A DNA stretch of 64,000 nucleotides from Halobacteriales archaeon YIM A00013 (GTDB taxonomy: Archaea; Halobacteriota; Halobacteria; Halobacteriales; Haloarculaceae), in assembly GCA_025041195.1 (NCBI GenBank), contig JAKCFM010000001.1, forward strand, positions 1,798,001-1,862,000, read 5' to 3'. This document shows positions 1 to 8,872 of the stretch, piece by piece. The position numbers were made by a program, and so were the translations under genes. The first letter of the stretch is position 1. Each line of letters opens with the position of its first letter. The notes under the pieces are model-generated. The model had not been told where the DNA came from. It worked only from the letters and a program-made list of their open reading frames with translations, and did not search any database.

Positions 1-72
1 ATCCGCTCGTCCGTACTCATATGGCGGGCTACGGAATCCGCTGTAGTGAATACTTTGATTTCCTGTCCAGAA

Positions 73-1134
73 CTACAGTGTGTAGTCGAACTCGCCCGTC
101 TCAGTCTCGAGAAACGCCCCCAATAATGCAATCGTCCGCTCGATATCGTCGAAATGTGCGCTTTCGGTGACGGTGTGGAGATAGCGAGTCGGAACGCTGA
201 TCGCTCCGGCTGGCGTGGCGCCGTTCGCGCGCTGGAGACGAGCGGTATCGGTGCGTCCCGCCGGAAGGATCTCGTGCTGGAACTCGATATTTTCCGTTTC
301 GGCTACCGATCTGAGTCGGCGATTGACCTTCTGGTTGGTGATCACCCCTGAGTCTTTCAGTTTGATCGCCGTTCCCGCACCCAGTTCGGTGACGTGATCG
401 GCAGCCTCGTGACCCGGAATGTCATTTGCAACCGTCGTGTCGAGCGCGATCGCCAGATCCGGATCGAGATCGACGCCGATCGTGCTCGCCCCACGGAGCC
501 CAACTTCTTCCTGTGTCGTCGCCACGAAATGGATCGTCACGGACGGCTCCGTGAGCTGGCGAGCGGCTTCGAGCATTGCAGCAACGCTGACGCGATTGTC
601 GATCGACTTGCCGGTGACGAGCTCGCCGACTGCACGCGTCGTCTGCTCCATCGTTACCAGGTCACCAATAGCCACGCGCGATTCGACCGTCTCGCTGTCG
701 AGTCCGAGATCGATCCGGACGTCGGAAACCTCCTGTGTTCCCTCCGGGTCGTCTTCAGTGTGTGGCGGCACCGAGCCGATGATTCCTGCCAGCGCGCCGT
801 CGTCGGTGTGGACGCGCACGCGTTGTGCGCGGAGGACGCGCGGATCCCAGCCACCCAGCGGATCGACCGCAAGAAAGCCATCATCGTCGATATGGCGGAC
901 CATAAAGCCGATCTCGTCCATATGCGTCGCCACGAGAACGCTGTACTCGCTGTCACCCTCGATCGTTCCGATCAGGTTTCCCATGGCATCCGATTCGACC
1001 GCATCCGTCGAGCGCTCAAGCTCTCTGCGAACAATCTCGCGCACCGGATCCTCATAGCCGGGCACGCCACTCGCTTCGGTCAGTTCAGTCAACAGCTCCG
1101 TGTCAAACGACACTGACGATGGAAAATCCGACAT
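73..1134 (-). CDS. M42 family metallo-aminopeptidase
   Basis: A 353-residue protein of the M42 (glutamyl aminopeptidase / former endoglucanase) family: cytosolic, two-metal peptidases that trim peptides, often those released by the proteasome. Visible family marks in order are ATHMDEIGF near residue 70 (metal His and Asp), GKSIDNRV near 178 (bridging Asp), TQEEVGLRG near 211 (catalytic and metal Glu pair), an ALDTT segment near 235 and a late TRYLHT near 320 (last metal His). All metal ligands expected for the family are present and the length is normal. It lies downstream of the polyprenyl synthase on the same strand, 65 bp away, so it may be co-transcribed, but no functional link is evident. 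Substrate specificity cannot be read from sequence. Confidence 0.93.
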   Translation of the reverse strand: MSDFPSSVSFDTELLTELTEASGVPGYEDPVREIVRRELERSTDAVESDAMGNLIGTIEGDSEYSVLVATHMDEIGFMVRHIDDDGFLAVDPLGGWDPRVLRAQRVRVHTDDGALAGIIGSVPPHTEDDPEGTQEVSDVRIDLGLDSETVESRVAIGDLVTMEQTTRAVGELVTGKSIDNRVSVAAMLEAARQLTEPSVTIHFVATTQEEVGLRGASTIGVDLDPDLAIALDTTVANDIPGHEAADHVTELGAGTAIKLKDSGVITNQKVNRRLRSVAETENIEFQHEILPAGRTDTARLQRANGATPAGAISVPTRYLHTVTESAHFDDIERTIALLGAFLETETGEFDYTL

Positions 1135-1199
1135 GCAGTAGGCTCGGTGGGCGGTTCACATGAGCAATGCGTTCTGGAGATGGCTACGCAGTTCGACAG

Positions 1200-2276
1200 T
1201 TACGCTGTTCGGTCGAGCACATAGCGAGTGAATTCCGCGAGCTGTGATTCGATCTCTGGGTCGAGATCCAGTGCTGCGAGCCCCTCTCGCGACTGTTCTG
1301 CGAGCGACTCTGCGAATTCTCTGGCGTAGTCGATGCTATCCGTTTCCTGGAGCAGGTTGACGACGAACTCGATTGCCTCTGGATCGTTCGTTTCATCCCA
1401 GAGAATTCGTTCCATGCGCGCAACGGCCTCTGGATCGCCGGTTCTGGCCGCGTGAATCACCATCAGCGTCTTTTTCCCCTCTAGAATGTCGTTGCCGGCC
1501 TCCTTGCCGAACGCGCCGCCGTTTTCCAGACTTGTCTCAATGTCAAGGATGTCATCTGCGATCTGGAAGGAAATGCTCATCAGTTCGGCGAATTCGGCCG
1601 CCGTCTCACACGTCGATTCATCCTCCCCAGAGACGATCGCCGCCAATTTCGCAAGGATTCGCCCGAGACAGCCGGTTTTACACGCACACATTTCGAGATA
1701 CTGTGCTTCTGTGCTATCGATCGACTCGGTGTTGTGCCACTGGATATCCATCCCCTGGCCAATATGTGTGCGATTCAGCTCGGCCATCAGCATCTCGTAG
1801 GCACGCAGTCGGCGCTCTGGAGAAAGCCCGGCTGGATTGTTGGTGATGATCTTCAGCGGCAGAAAGTACAGTGCGTTGCCAGCGTTGAGCGCCGTATCAA
1901 TGCCGACAACGCGATGCAGCGCCGGTTCACCCCGCCGCATTGTGGCTCCGTCTTCCACGTCGTCGACGATGATCGTCCCGTTGTGGAGGACCTCTGGAAT
2001 ACACGCGTAGGGAAGATACGACTCAGGATCCTCGCCAAAGCCTTCGATCAGGAGTAAACAAACGATTGCTCGCCAGCGCTTGCCGCCTCGGTCGAGGAGA
2101 TTCCACACCGGATCTGAAAGCGCCTGCTGGACGCCAGCCGTATCGTATTCGTACCGTGGCGTGCCGAAAAACTCGGTTAGATACGCGTCGTCGATCGTTC
2201 GTGGTAGTATTCGCTCAATCTCACTGTCAACAACTGGTCGCCACTGTGCAAGCACCTCCCGCATACTCAGGACCAT
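1200..2276 (-). CDS. idsA: Polyprenyl diphosphate synthase (GGPP/FGPP type)
   Basis: Trans-isoprenyl diphosphate synthase that condenses isopentenyl diphosphate with allylic diphosphates. In haloarchaea this makes the C20 (or C25) chains of membrane ether lipids and of carotenoids. The first aspartate-rich motif DDVED is near residue 110, followed by MRRGEPALH; the second, QIADDILD, is near 245, with KKTLMV after it. Several starts are possible: a TTG at 2291, ATG at 2276 and ATG at 2264. I chose 2276 because an A/T-rich box (GAAATAAC on the minus strand, about 2300-2308) lies some 26 bp upstream, fitting a leaderless transcript. The initiator tRNA-Met lies just upstream on the same strand. 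Chain length of the product is not deducible here. Confidence 0.92.
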   Translation of the reverse strand: MVLSMREVLAQWRPVVDSEIERILPRTIDDAYLTEFFGTPRYEYDTAGVQQALSDPVWNLLDRGGKRWRAIVCLLLIEGFGEDPESYLPYACIPEVLHNGTIIVDDVEDGATMRRGEPALHRVVGIDTALNAGNALYFLPLKIITNNPAGLSPERRLRAYEMLMAELNRTHIGQGMDIQWHNTESIDSTEAQYLEMCACKTGCLGRILAKLAAIVSGEDESTCETAAEFAELMSISFQIADDILDIETSLENGGAFGKEAGNDILEGKKTLMVIHAARTGDPEAVARMERILWDETNDPEAIEFVVNLLQETDSIDYAREFAESLAEQSREGLAALDLDPEIESQLAEFTRYVLDRTA

Positions 2277-2331
2277 CCGCTCGGGAATCAAAAGCCTCGT
2301 TATTTCAACGAACCCAACGGACCGGAAAACA

Positions 2332-2406
2332 TAGCGGGAGGTAGATTTGAACTACCGATCTCCGGGTTATGAGCCCGGCGGAATCTCCTGGCTATCCCAT
2401 CCCGCT
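2332..2406 (-). tRNA. Initiator tRNA-Met (CAU)
   Basis: Read on the minus strand the sequence folds as a 75-nt tRNA. The acceptor AGCGGGA (2406-2400) pairs with TCCCGCT, followed by discriminator A at 2332. The anticodon arm is CCGGG-CTCATAA-CCCGG with anticodon CAT, and the T arm contains GTTCAAATC. The A1-U72 closing pair and the run of three G-C pairs next to the anticodon loop are hallmarks of archaeal initiator tRNA rather than elongator tRNA-Met. No CCA is encoded and there is no intron. A short T run (minus strand TGTTTTCC) follows the 3' end and could terminate transcription before the polyprenyl synthase gene. Confidence 0.95.
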
Positions 2407-2578
2407 ACTATCTCGTAGTTCACTCCCCGTAGTAAGGGTTATGATTCTGTCGCCGTCCGTCACTCACTCACAAGTGGCTGGATGACAATCGCGCAATCGT
2501 CACCACCAGCCGGCAACCGTCTGATGAAATCCACTCGTATCACACAAGAATTATAGTTCCTGTTCAATATCGCCCCGC

Positions 2579-4843
2579 ATGGAGTATCAGTTGGTTGTGC
2601 AGTGGCTGTTTGTCTTCTTCGGCCTTTATCTTGCCGGAATTCCGCTTGCGGTGATGTTGCACCCCAGACAGGCGACCGTTGGAGCGCCTGCTGGGCTCGC
2701 GCTTTCATTGCTCCTGGTCGGCGTGAGCAGCTACTGGATCGGCCAGTTCGTGTTCGGACCGGTGGCGATCGCGGGCGGACTCGTCGTGCTCGCACTCTGT
2801 TCAGTGGCTGCGTATCGACGCGTCGATCGCCTCCCCACTGCGCGGTCACTCGCTGGCCCGCTCATAGTGTTCACGGTCGCGTTTCTCGTGATGGTGTTGA
2901 TACGGGCTGTCGATCCAGCAATCCATCCAAGCGGTGGGGAAAAGTTTCTGGATTACAGCCTCTTGCGCTCAGTAACCCGAGCGACGCAGTTGCCACCCCA
3001 GGACGTCTGGTTCGCCGGTGAGACCGTTCGCTACTACTACGGTGGGCATCTGTTGAGCGCGATCATCACCCTCCTGACCGGAACCGACCCCCGGTTTGGA
3101 TACAACCTGTCGCTCGCAGCCTGGTATGGCGCGCTCGTGATGGGTGTCTACGGACTGGCGCGGCTGCTTGCAAAGCGTGCAGACCGAAGCGGACAGCGGG
3201 CGGGGATTGCAGGAGCGCTACTCGTAGGTGCAGCGAGCAACCTCCAGCCAGCCGTGCGGACGGTGCTCTGGCTGGTCCCCGATTCGATCGCAACCGCGCT
3301 CGCACGGACACTCTCCGTTCCGATCGAGGGGCTTGCCCAATCGCCCGAGTCGTTTTCGTACTGGAACGCCAGCCGCGTCATTCGGACGGTTTCGACTGAT
3401 CCAGAATCGGTGCGGATTCCCACTGAGTTTCCGTTCTTTTCGTTTCTCAATGGCGACCTGCACGCACATATGATCTCACCGCTCTTTCTCGTGCTCGTGG
3501 CCACACTCTGCTATGGCTACTACCAGGCCGACCAGGAAGAAAACCGTCGACGGATGGCAATACTGGTGACGACCGGGCTCGCCAGCGGCTGGATCGCGCT
3601 CACGAACACCTGGTCATTTCCCACGAGTCTGGGACTGGTCTTTCTCACGGTGACGTTTAGCACCCCTCTGGTGGGGGAATCCCTCCAGCAACGGCTTCGA
3701 GACCGCCTCGTCCGTGCTGGTGGGAACCGGCCACCGATCAGATGGATTGCAACCGAGCTGGTCGCCGCGATCGGTGCGCTCGGCACGCTCACCATTCCGG
3801 CGGCTGTGGGCCTCATCAGCGTGGCGCCGTTCTGGTCAACCGCGGTGAGCGGTCGACAGCTGGCCATCGTTTCGGTGCCGACGCCGTACGGCCCACTATT
3901 CGTCGTTCTCGGCGTTTTCTTGCTGTTGTTTGCTGGGATCACACTCCGGATCAACGCGCTCAGAACACTGTTCGAGCGCCAGCCGATCGCAGTCGGACTC
4001 TTTGCGGGAACGATCGTTGCCGTCGCACTCACGGACATCCTGCCAGCGCTCGTGCTTACCGCACCGATCGCACTGCTCGTCTGGCACCAGCTTCGGACGG
4101 CCAACGAGGATGACAGCATCACAGCGGGATTCACTGGAGTACTCATCCTCGCTGGAGCGGCCATCGTGCTGCTCGTCGAGCTGTTCTACGTGAAAGAACA
4201 GGCCGGAATCCACCGGTTCAACACCGTGTTCAAGGCGTACATGCAGATCTGGGTGCTCTGGGCCATCGCCGGCGGGGTTGCAACCGCGTGGCTCTGGGAG
4301 TCAAACCGGACCGGCTGGCGGACAGCTGGGCGGCTGCTCGTCGCTCTGCTCGTCGTCTCGACGGCGATCTATCCCGTGCTCGCGACGACAAATCACGTCA
4401 CGTCGCCGAAAATCGGTGGAACGCTCGAAGAGCCAACACTGGACGCCAGCGTTATTCTCGACCAACACCCGAAGGAAGCCCCCGCAATCCGGTGGCTCGA
4501 CAACCGATCCGGACAGCCAACGATCGCCAGCGCCCCTGGAACCCACATCTACCGATGGGTCAACGCCGAGGCGACGCTCTCAGGACTGCCGACCGTCGCC
4601 GGCTGGGCACACGAAATCGGCTACCGAAACCGCTCAGTGTACGAACGACGCGTTAGCGACGTTGACAGCCTCTACACCGGCAATCAATCGACAGCACGGC
4701 AAATCATCCACCGGTACGATATCAGCTACATCTACGTTGGGCCAAACGAACGCGCGCGCTATGACACAATCAGCGTTGGCGAGGGTGACGGGCTCACCGT
4801 CCACGAGTTCGGAAACGTGACGATCTACGAAGTTGACTCCTGA
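2579..4843 (+). CDS. DUF2298 (Chlor_Arch_YYY) multispanning membrane protein
   Basis: A 754-residue integral membrane protein with well over ten hydrophobic segments and a short soluble C-terminal part. The triple-tyrosine signature VRYYYGG near residue 150 and the conserved FLNGDLHAH near 297 identify the DUF2298 family, found in archaea and Chloroflexi and related in fold to GT-C glycosyltransferases acting with polyprenyl-linked sugars. Activity has not been firmly assigned to this family. Its 3' end overlaps by 19 bp the 3' end of the convergent GT39-like gene, and a processive GT2 gene follows, which suggests a role in building or attaching surface glycans. The ATG lies about 170 bp from the tRNA in a region with no other gene. 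Confidence 0.88.
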   Translation: MEYQLVVQWLFVFFGLYLAGIPLAVMLHPRQATVGAPAGLALSLLLVGVSSYWIGQFVFGPVAIAGGLVVLALCSVAAYRRVDRLPTARSLAGPLIVFTVAFLVMVLIRAVDPAIHPSGGEKFLDYSLLRSVTRATQLPPQDVWFAGETVRYYYGGHLLSAIITLLTGTDPRFGYNLSLAAWYGALVMGVYGLARLLAKRADRSGQRAGIAGALLVGAASNLQPAVRTVLWLVPDSIATALARTLSVPIEGLAQSPESFSYWNASRVIRTVSTDPESVRIPTEFPFFSFLNGDLHAHMISPLFLVLVATLCYGYYQADQEENRRRMAILVTTGLASGWIALTNTWSFPTSLGLVFLTVTFSTPLVGESLQQRLRDRLVRAGGNRPPIRWIATELVAAIGALGTLTIPAAVGLISVAPFWSTAVSGRQLAIVSVPTPYGPLFVVLGVFLLLFAGITLRINALRTLFERQPIAVGLFAGTIVAVALTDILPALVLTAPIALLVWHQLRTANEDDSITAGFTGVLILAGAAIVLLVELFYVKEQAGIHRFNTVFKAYMQIWVLWAIAGGVATAWLWESNRTGWRTAGRLLVALLVVSTAIYPVLATTNHVTSPKIGGTLEEPTLDASVILDQHPKEAPAIRWLDNRSGQPTIASAPGTHIYRWVNAEATLSGLPTVAGWAHEIGYRNRSVYERRVSDVDSLYTGNQSTARQIIHRYDISYIYVGPNERARYDTISVGEGDGLTVHEFGNVTIYEVDS

Positions 4844-6441
4844 TCAGTTCGTTTGAAGATCGCCACCCCTGGATTGGTGTACACCTGCTCGTAGGTGTCG
4901 GCCGTGCGCAGCTCTCCCACCAGCTGTGTTCGACCGCTGTGTTCGTTGCCGTGGACGGTGTAGGCTTCCCGCGAGACGTAGAGATAGTCGGGGTGGCGGT
5001 CCGCGGTGTTGAGTAGGACGGTCACACAGTCGAGATCACGACAGCTCGCGAGATCGCGAAACAGTTCGTATTCAGTGTAGTAGCCGCCCGTCGTCGTCCA
5101 TTCTGCACCCCACGGACTGAGCACAACCGTCCGCTCTGCGTAGTACGGTATCCACTCGGCGGCATCACTCATCACAACGAACGTTTCGTTGCGCTCGGTG
5201 TTGTTCGCAATCCACTTTGATGCCACAAGATCCTGTTCGTCGACAGTCTGGGGCTGTGTGGCGCTATCATGGTAGTTCGTGTTCAACTCGCTGCCGGCAA
5301 AGGCAACGCCAGTGCTGATCGCACCGGCAACGACACAGAACGCAAACACGGCCGAGAACAGCCGCTGTGGAGAGGTCAACACCGGAATCGGCAGCTCCAG
5401 ATCAATCTCTGCGATCGACGGTGCGATCACCTCAACGATGATGATCGCCGCCAGCATTGACCCGGCGACGAAGGTAAACCGCTGTTTTCCGATGACGTAC
5501 GCCGAAAGCACCATCCACAGCGGCAGGAAGTAGCGCCGTTTACCGATCGCGTAGATGCCTCCAGCAAACGCCGTCACGAAAAACGGAACGATGATGGTCG
5601 ATCCCCAGAGTGGATAGATGAGCTTCGATCGGAGCCGTTCGAAGCCACCAAACAGCCCAGTGTGTGTTCCACTCGCGGTCATGAAGATTTCGAGCCCGTG
5701 CGTCTGTGCGATCTGTAGCAGCCACGGAGACGCACCGATGAGCGCCGTCAGTGGAATGAGCGCACCCACGAGCAATCCGCGAACTGACCGATCATAGTAG
5801 GCATACAACAGCAGATAGCTCCCCGCGAAAAAGACCGTGTAGACGGGATGGGAGAGCAGCGTCAGCGTAAACAGCAGGGCTGCCGGGAGGACCCACCGTC
5901 GATCCATCTCGCGAAAGAGTTTGATACCCGCGTACAGCCCCACCATTGTGAACAACACCGCAACCGACCGCACAATGCCACCCGCAGAAATGTGCCACCG
6001 CAGCACCTGTGGCGTAACGGCAAAGAATATCGTCGCAATACCCGCAAGCTTCGATCGTCCGAGCAGTTCCTTGGCGACGTAGTAGTACGGGATGAGATAA
6101 CAGACGCTCACGACGCCCGGCACATACAGCTCAAGCCACACCGGATCAACACCCGTCAGATCCACCACAGCGGCGATGCAGTAAAACACCAGCGGCGGAT
6201 AGGCAAACGGAATGCCGCCGTCGAGATAGTACGGAATTCGCTCTGGGAGTGCATAGCCCCCCGTTCGGATTTCCTCTGCGATCTGGAGATAGAGACCCCC
6301 CTCATACGCTGGATGGCTGTGCGTTGATAGATAGGAAAGATACACCGCAGTACCAACGCAAAGCGCTACAATCAGCCAGAGCTGATCGCTGGTCGGTCGT
6401 GAAAATCGCCAGTTCTCATCAATCAGATCTCTCGTTGCCAT
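4825..6441 (-). CDS. GT39/ArnT-like membrane glycosyltransferase family protein
   Basis: A 538-residue polytopic membrane protein. A short cytosolic N-terminus and first helix (about 20-42) are followed by an extracytoplasmic loop rich in acidic and aromatic residues (GLYLQIAEEIRTGGY), the arrangement seen in dolichyl-phosphate-mannose-using GT-C enzymes where an acidic residue in the first loop is catalytic. Some ten further hydrophobic segments follow, then a soluble C-terminal domain from about residue 395. I assign it by topology and loop layout, not by a decisive motif, so the donor and acceptor are unknown. It is convergent with the DUF2298 gene (19-bp 3' overlap) and lies downstream of the GT2 gene on the same strand, separated by 58 bp. 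Confidence 0.75.
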   Translation of the reverse strand: MATRDLIDENWRFSRPTSDQLWLIVALCVGTAVYLSYLSTHSHPAYEGGLYLQIAEEIRTGGYALPERIPYYLDGGIPFAYPPLVFYCIAAVVDLTGVDPVWLELYVPGVVSVCYLIPYYYVAKELLGRSKLAGIATIFFAVTPQVLRWHISAGGIVRSVAVLFTMVGLYAGIKLFREMDRRWVLPAALLFTLTLLSHPVYTVFFAGSYLLLYAYYDRSVRGLLVGALIPLTALIGASPWLLQIAQTHGLEIFMTASGTHTGLFGGFERLRSKLIYPLWGSTIIVPFFVTAFAGGIYAIGKRRYFLPLWMVLSAYVIGKQRFTFVAGSMLAAIIIVEVIAPSIAEIDLELPIPVLTSPQRLFSAVFAFCVVAGAISTGVAFAGSELNTNYHDSATQPQTVDEQDLVASKWIANNTERNETFVVMSDAAEWIPYYAERTVVLSPWGAEWTTTGGYYTEYELFRDLASCRDLDCVTVLLNTADRHPDYLYVSREAYTVHGNEHSGRTQLVGELRTADTYEQVYTNPGVAIFKRTDQESTS

Positions 6442-6499
6442 ATTGATTTCTCCTCACTCGTCAAATTGGACCGTCATTCCAGGATATACGCTGACGGAA

Positions 6500-7861
6500 T
6501 TACCGTGGTTGGCTCTGTCCCGAACGCGATGTCGTGACATAGATACTCTCTCTGTCGAGAATGAACTCATCAATGAATGCCGCGATGAACACGACCGTCT
6601 GGAAGATAAGATAGAACCAGAGCGTGAACGCCGCGAAATATTCTCGCCAGTGGTGTGTCTCCCCGTCGAGCCAATCCTGCATGAAGACGAGATATGAGAC
6701 GACAACGGGCGCAACGGAGATTGCACTCCAGATTGCCCAGCCACCCGGGATGAACGACGCCGTCGTGACACCCTGGAGCCCCTGGAACAGCGGCATTGGG
6801 AACACAAGGACGAACAACACCGGCACGATCGCGTAGACGAACGTGTAGATCGCATCGATCTTCTTTCGTGTCGAAACGGCGGCTTCATGGGGCAACAGCG
6901 GGAGATATCTGACTGCGACTTGCATCCAGCCGCGTGCCCAGCGCTTGCGCTGATTCCACCAGGCGTCGAGGGTTGCTGGATTCTCCTCGTAGGTGATGAC
7001 GTGTGGATCCATTTTGAGCTCCTTGCCGATCTGGTGGATCTTCGAGGACATGTCGATATCCTCGACGAGAATCTCTTCGTCGAACTCGCCGAGCTCTTCG
7101 AACACTTCGGCACGGAAAAACGCCTGTCCGCCGCCGAAGATCGTGAACCCATCAACGACCTCGCGTGCGAACAGATCTGCCTTCTCTGCGATGTGCCGTT
7201 CGACGGTTGCGTGCAGTGCAAGCACCGAGTCGGTCGGATTGTCACCGTAGCAGCGGCCTTTCACACACCAGGTGTCCTCATCTTCGAGGAACCAGGCAAC
7301 CGCACGCCGAATCGCGTTCGGTTTGAACTTGTGGTCGGCGTCGATGCTAGCGATGATATCGCCCGTCGCGTACTGCAGGGCGTAGTTCGTTGCTTTGGCT
7401 TTTCCACCGCCGGGTTCGTCGCGAACGACCGCTTTGAACCGTGAATCTTCGTTTGCGGCCGCCTTGGCGATCGCTGCCGTGCGGTCGGTCGAGCTCGCCT
7501 CATAACAGAGGACGACCTCAAGTTTCTCCTCGGGATAATCAACCCGTTTGCAGGCTTCAATCGTCTCGCCGAGCACTGGCTCTTCGTTGTACGCAGGAAT
7601 GACGACAGAGACCGACGGAAGCGATTCGTCATCGGGAATCGATGGCGGATCGGAACGCGAGAACGCAATCACCGCGGAAACGACGGTTCGGCCAACGAGA
7701 CCGACTAACCCCAGCAGCAAGATCGTGTTGAGGAGGCTACCGTACCCCTCCACGTACGGGATCGGTAACAGAACACCTGTCACCAGAACCCCTGTAATGA
7801 GCGCATACGTCGATATCCGACGGAGAGATAGCGACGTCTCTTCGACTGTCTTGACTTCCAT
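6500..7861 (-). CDS. Processive family 2 glycosyltransferase (BcsA/hyaluronan-synthase-like)
   Basis: A 453-residue membrane glycosyltransferase. Two N-terminal helices (about 15-65) precede a cytosolic GT-A domain with SVVIPAYNEEP (84-94), the UDP/metal-binding ASIDADHKF (171-179), the catalytic-base motif EDID (267-270) and QRKRWARGW (304-312), the acceptor-site QxxRW motif of processive enzymes that polymerise and extrude polysaccharide. Three or four C-terminal membrane helices follow, as in cellulose, chitin or poly-N-acetylglucosamine synthases. Together with the two neighbouring GT-C-like membrane proteins it suggests an exopolysaccharide or surface-glycan module. The sugar made cannot be read from the sequence. 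The ATG follows directly after an A/T-rich patch. Confidence 0.9.
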   Translation of the reverse strand: MEVKTVEETSLSLRRISTYALITGVLVTGVLLPIPYVEGYGSLLNTILLLGLVGLVGRTVVSAVIAFSRSDPPSIPDDESLPSVSVVIPAYNEEPVLGETIEACKRVDYPEEKLEVVLCYEASSTDRTAAIAKAAANEDSRFKAVVRDEPGGGKAKATNYALQYATGDIIASIDADHKFKPNAIRRAVAWFLEDEDTWCVKGRCYGDNPTDSVLALHATVERHIAEKADLFAREVVDGFTIFGGGQAFFRAEVFEELGEFDEEILVEDIDMSSKIHQIGKELKMDPHVITYEENPATLDAWWNQRKRWARGWMQVAVRYLPLLPHEAAVSTRKKIDAIYTFVYAIVPVLFVLVFPMPLFQGLQGVTTASFIPGGWAIWSAISVAPVVVSYLVFMQDWLDGETHHWREYFAAFTLWFYLIFQTVVFIAAFIDEFILDRESIYVTTSRSGQSQPR

Positions 7862-8137
7862 ACTACCAGTACCCAGGGGATACCTAATAAAAGCGTGAAA
7901 TCGTTCCGTTCAGTTGCGCCGTTGCAGACCGTTGCGAGCCCCGCTATGGAGATTTATACGGAAAGTAACTGTCCGGAAATCCAGTGACTGTGTGCCCAAA
8001 GCTGACGATCCAGGTAGCCAGTGGACAGTAGTCGCCACTCCCCCCACGGTACTGTGTCGTCGAACGAAATTACTTGACAATAATCAGATTAATACTGCGA
8101 GCGGTTCGCAATAACGCCACTGGTACTCGGTCTCAGA

Positions 8138-8383
8138 TTACTGAACGACCGAGATCGTTTCCGCAGTCGTGTGGTCCGTATCGAGGTACATCGGCATGTA
8201 CTGACGCCGTTCGAACGATTCGCGCTCGGATTCGTCACCAACAGTACACCATAGCTGCACGCGCTCGGGACCGTGCCAGTCGCCCTGGCGCTTGATCGAA
8301 AAGCAGACCAGTTCGTCGCCATCGTGCTCGATCACGGCATCTTTTCGAATGCCTGGATCGCCGTCGATGATGAGATTCTTCAT
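8138..8383 (-). CDS. Small conserved haloarchaeal protein (HAH_0734-like)
   Basis: An 81-residue acidic soluble protein starting MKNLIIDGDPG. It has no signal peptide, membrane segment or metal motif, but alternating beta-like segments with conserved-looking WHGP and LWC stretches. I believe it matches a short protein family described only in haloarchaea (named after Haloarcula HAH_0734), but no function is known to me. The reading frame extends to a GTG at 8404; I chose the ATG at 8383 because the extra seven residues are unlike a conserved start. The HTH regulator lies 24 bp beyond that GTG (45 bp upstream of this ATG) on the same strand, so the pair is probably one transcript. Confidence 0.7.
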   Translation of the reverse strand: MKNLIIDGDPGIRKDAVIEHDGDELVCFSIKRQGDWHGPERVQLWCTVGDESERESFERRQYMPMYLDTDHTTAETISVVQ

Positions 8384-8428
8384 GTCTACTGCTCGCACCA
8401 GCACCGGATTAAAGCCTTCGACAGCGGC

Positions 8429-8707
8429 TCACACTCGTTCGTGCGCATCCGTGAGGCGATACACGCGCTTTCTCGCGTCCGTAAACGAAAATCGCGACTG
8501 GACGACGCCAATATCATCGAGCTGGGAGACGGCGTATCTGACCGTCCGGGTCGGCAACAGCGTCTCTTCGGAGAGTTCCTGCTGGGTCAGTGGGCCATCG
8601 TACTCCAGCACCTTCGCCACCAGCTTCGCGCTTGGCGGACAGTCTTCGAGTTGTTGGTGGCCAATCGATTCGTCGCTGTGATCTGCTGTGCTCATACCAC
8701 GTCTCAT
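8429..8707 (-). CDS. Winged helix-turn-helix regulator, MarR/ArsR-like
   Basis: A 92-residue protein that is almost entirely one winged-helix DNA-binding domain. The sequence LVAKVLEYDGPLTQQELSEE starts the helix-turn-helix, TRTVRYAVSQL forms the recognition helix and the C-terminal FTDARKRVYRLT looks like the wing strand. This is the compact type of haloarchaeal regulator often annotated as MarR-like. No ligand-binding domain is present, so any sensing must be by dimer changes or protein partners. It is divergent from the PAN gene and heads a two-gene unit with the small protein downstream. ATG at 8707 and an internal ATG at 8695 are both possible; the AT-rich promoter placement favours the first. 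Confidence 0.85.
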   Translation of the reverse strand: MRRGMSTADHSDESIGHQQLEDCPPSAKLVAKVLEYDGPLTQQELSEETLLPTRTVRYAVSQLDDIGVVQSRFSFTDARKRVYRLTDAHERV

Positions 8708-8717
8708 TGATGCAGTG

Positions 8718-8752
8718 ATGTAATATTTTCTATTTCAATATTACTATAGATT
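8718..8752 (-). promoter_or_regulatory. AT-rich promoter of the small HTH regulator
   Basis: A strongly A/T-rich block, with ATATT words repeated on both strands, lies directly upstream of the regulator's ATG in otherwise G/C-rich sequence. On the minus strand it offers TATA-like boxes at positions that would start transcription within a few bases of the ATG. The repeated AATATT words could also be an autoregulatory site, but this is inference. Confidence 0.55.
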
Positions 8753-8872
8753 ATTGCACCAGTGCAATCGGTAGTGAAACGGTCGTGAGCTGGCCGAATA
8801 CCAGAGGGAGACTGCTTCTACCCTCAGTTGACCCGAAGCCTCTTAAGAGAACGACTGCTACAGTTCGAGTAG

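Noticed and set aside
1-20. Possible first codons (MSTDE) of a gene running off the left edge on the minus strand
   Set aside because: Only six codons are inside the window, too few to support a gene, although an ATG and A/T-rich upstream bases are present.
6454-7245. Ser/Arg-rich open frame overlapping the GT2 glycosyltransferase on the same strand
   Set aside because: Shadow frame of a well-supported enzyme.
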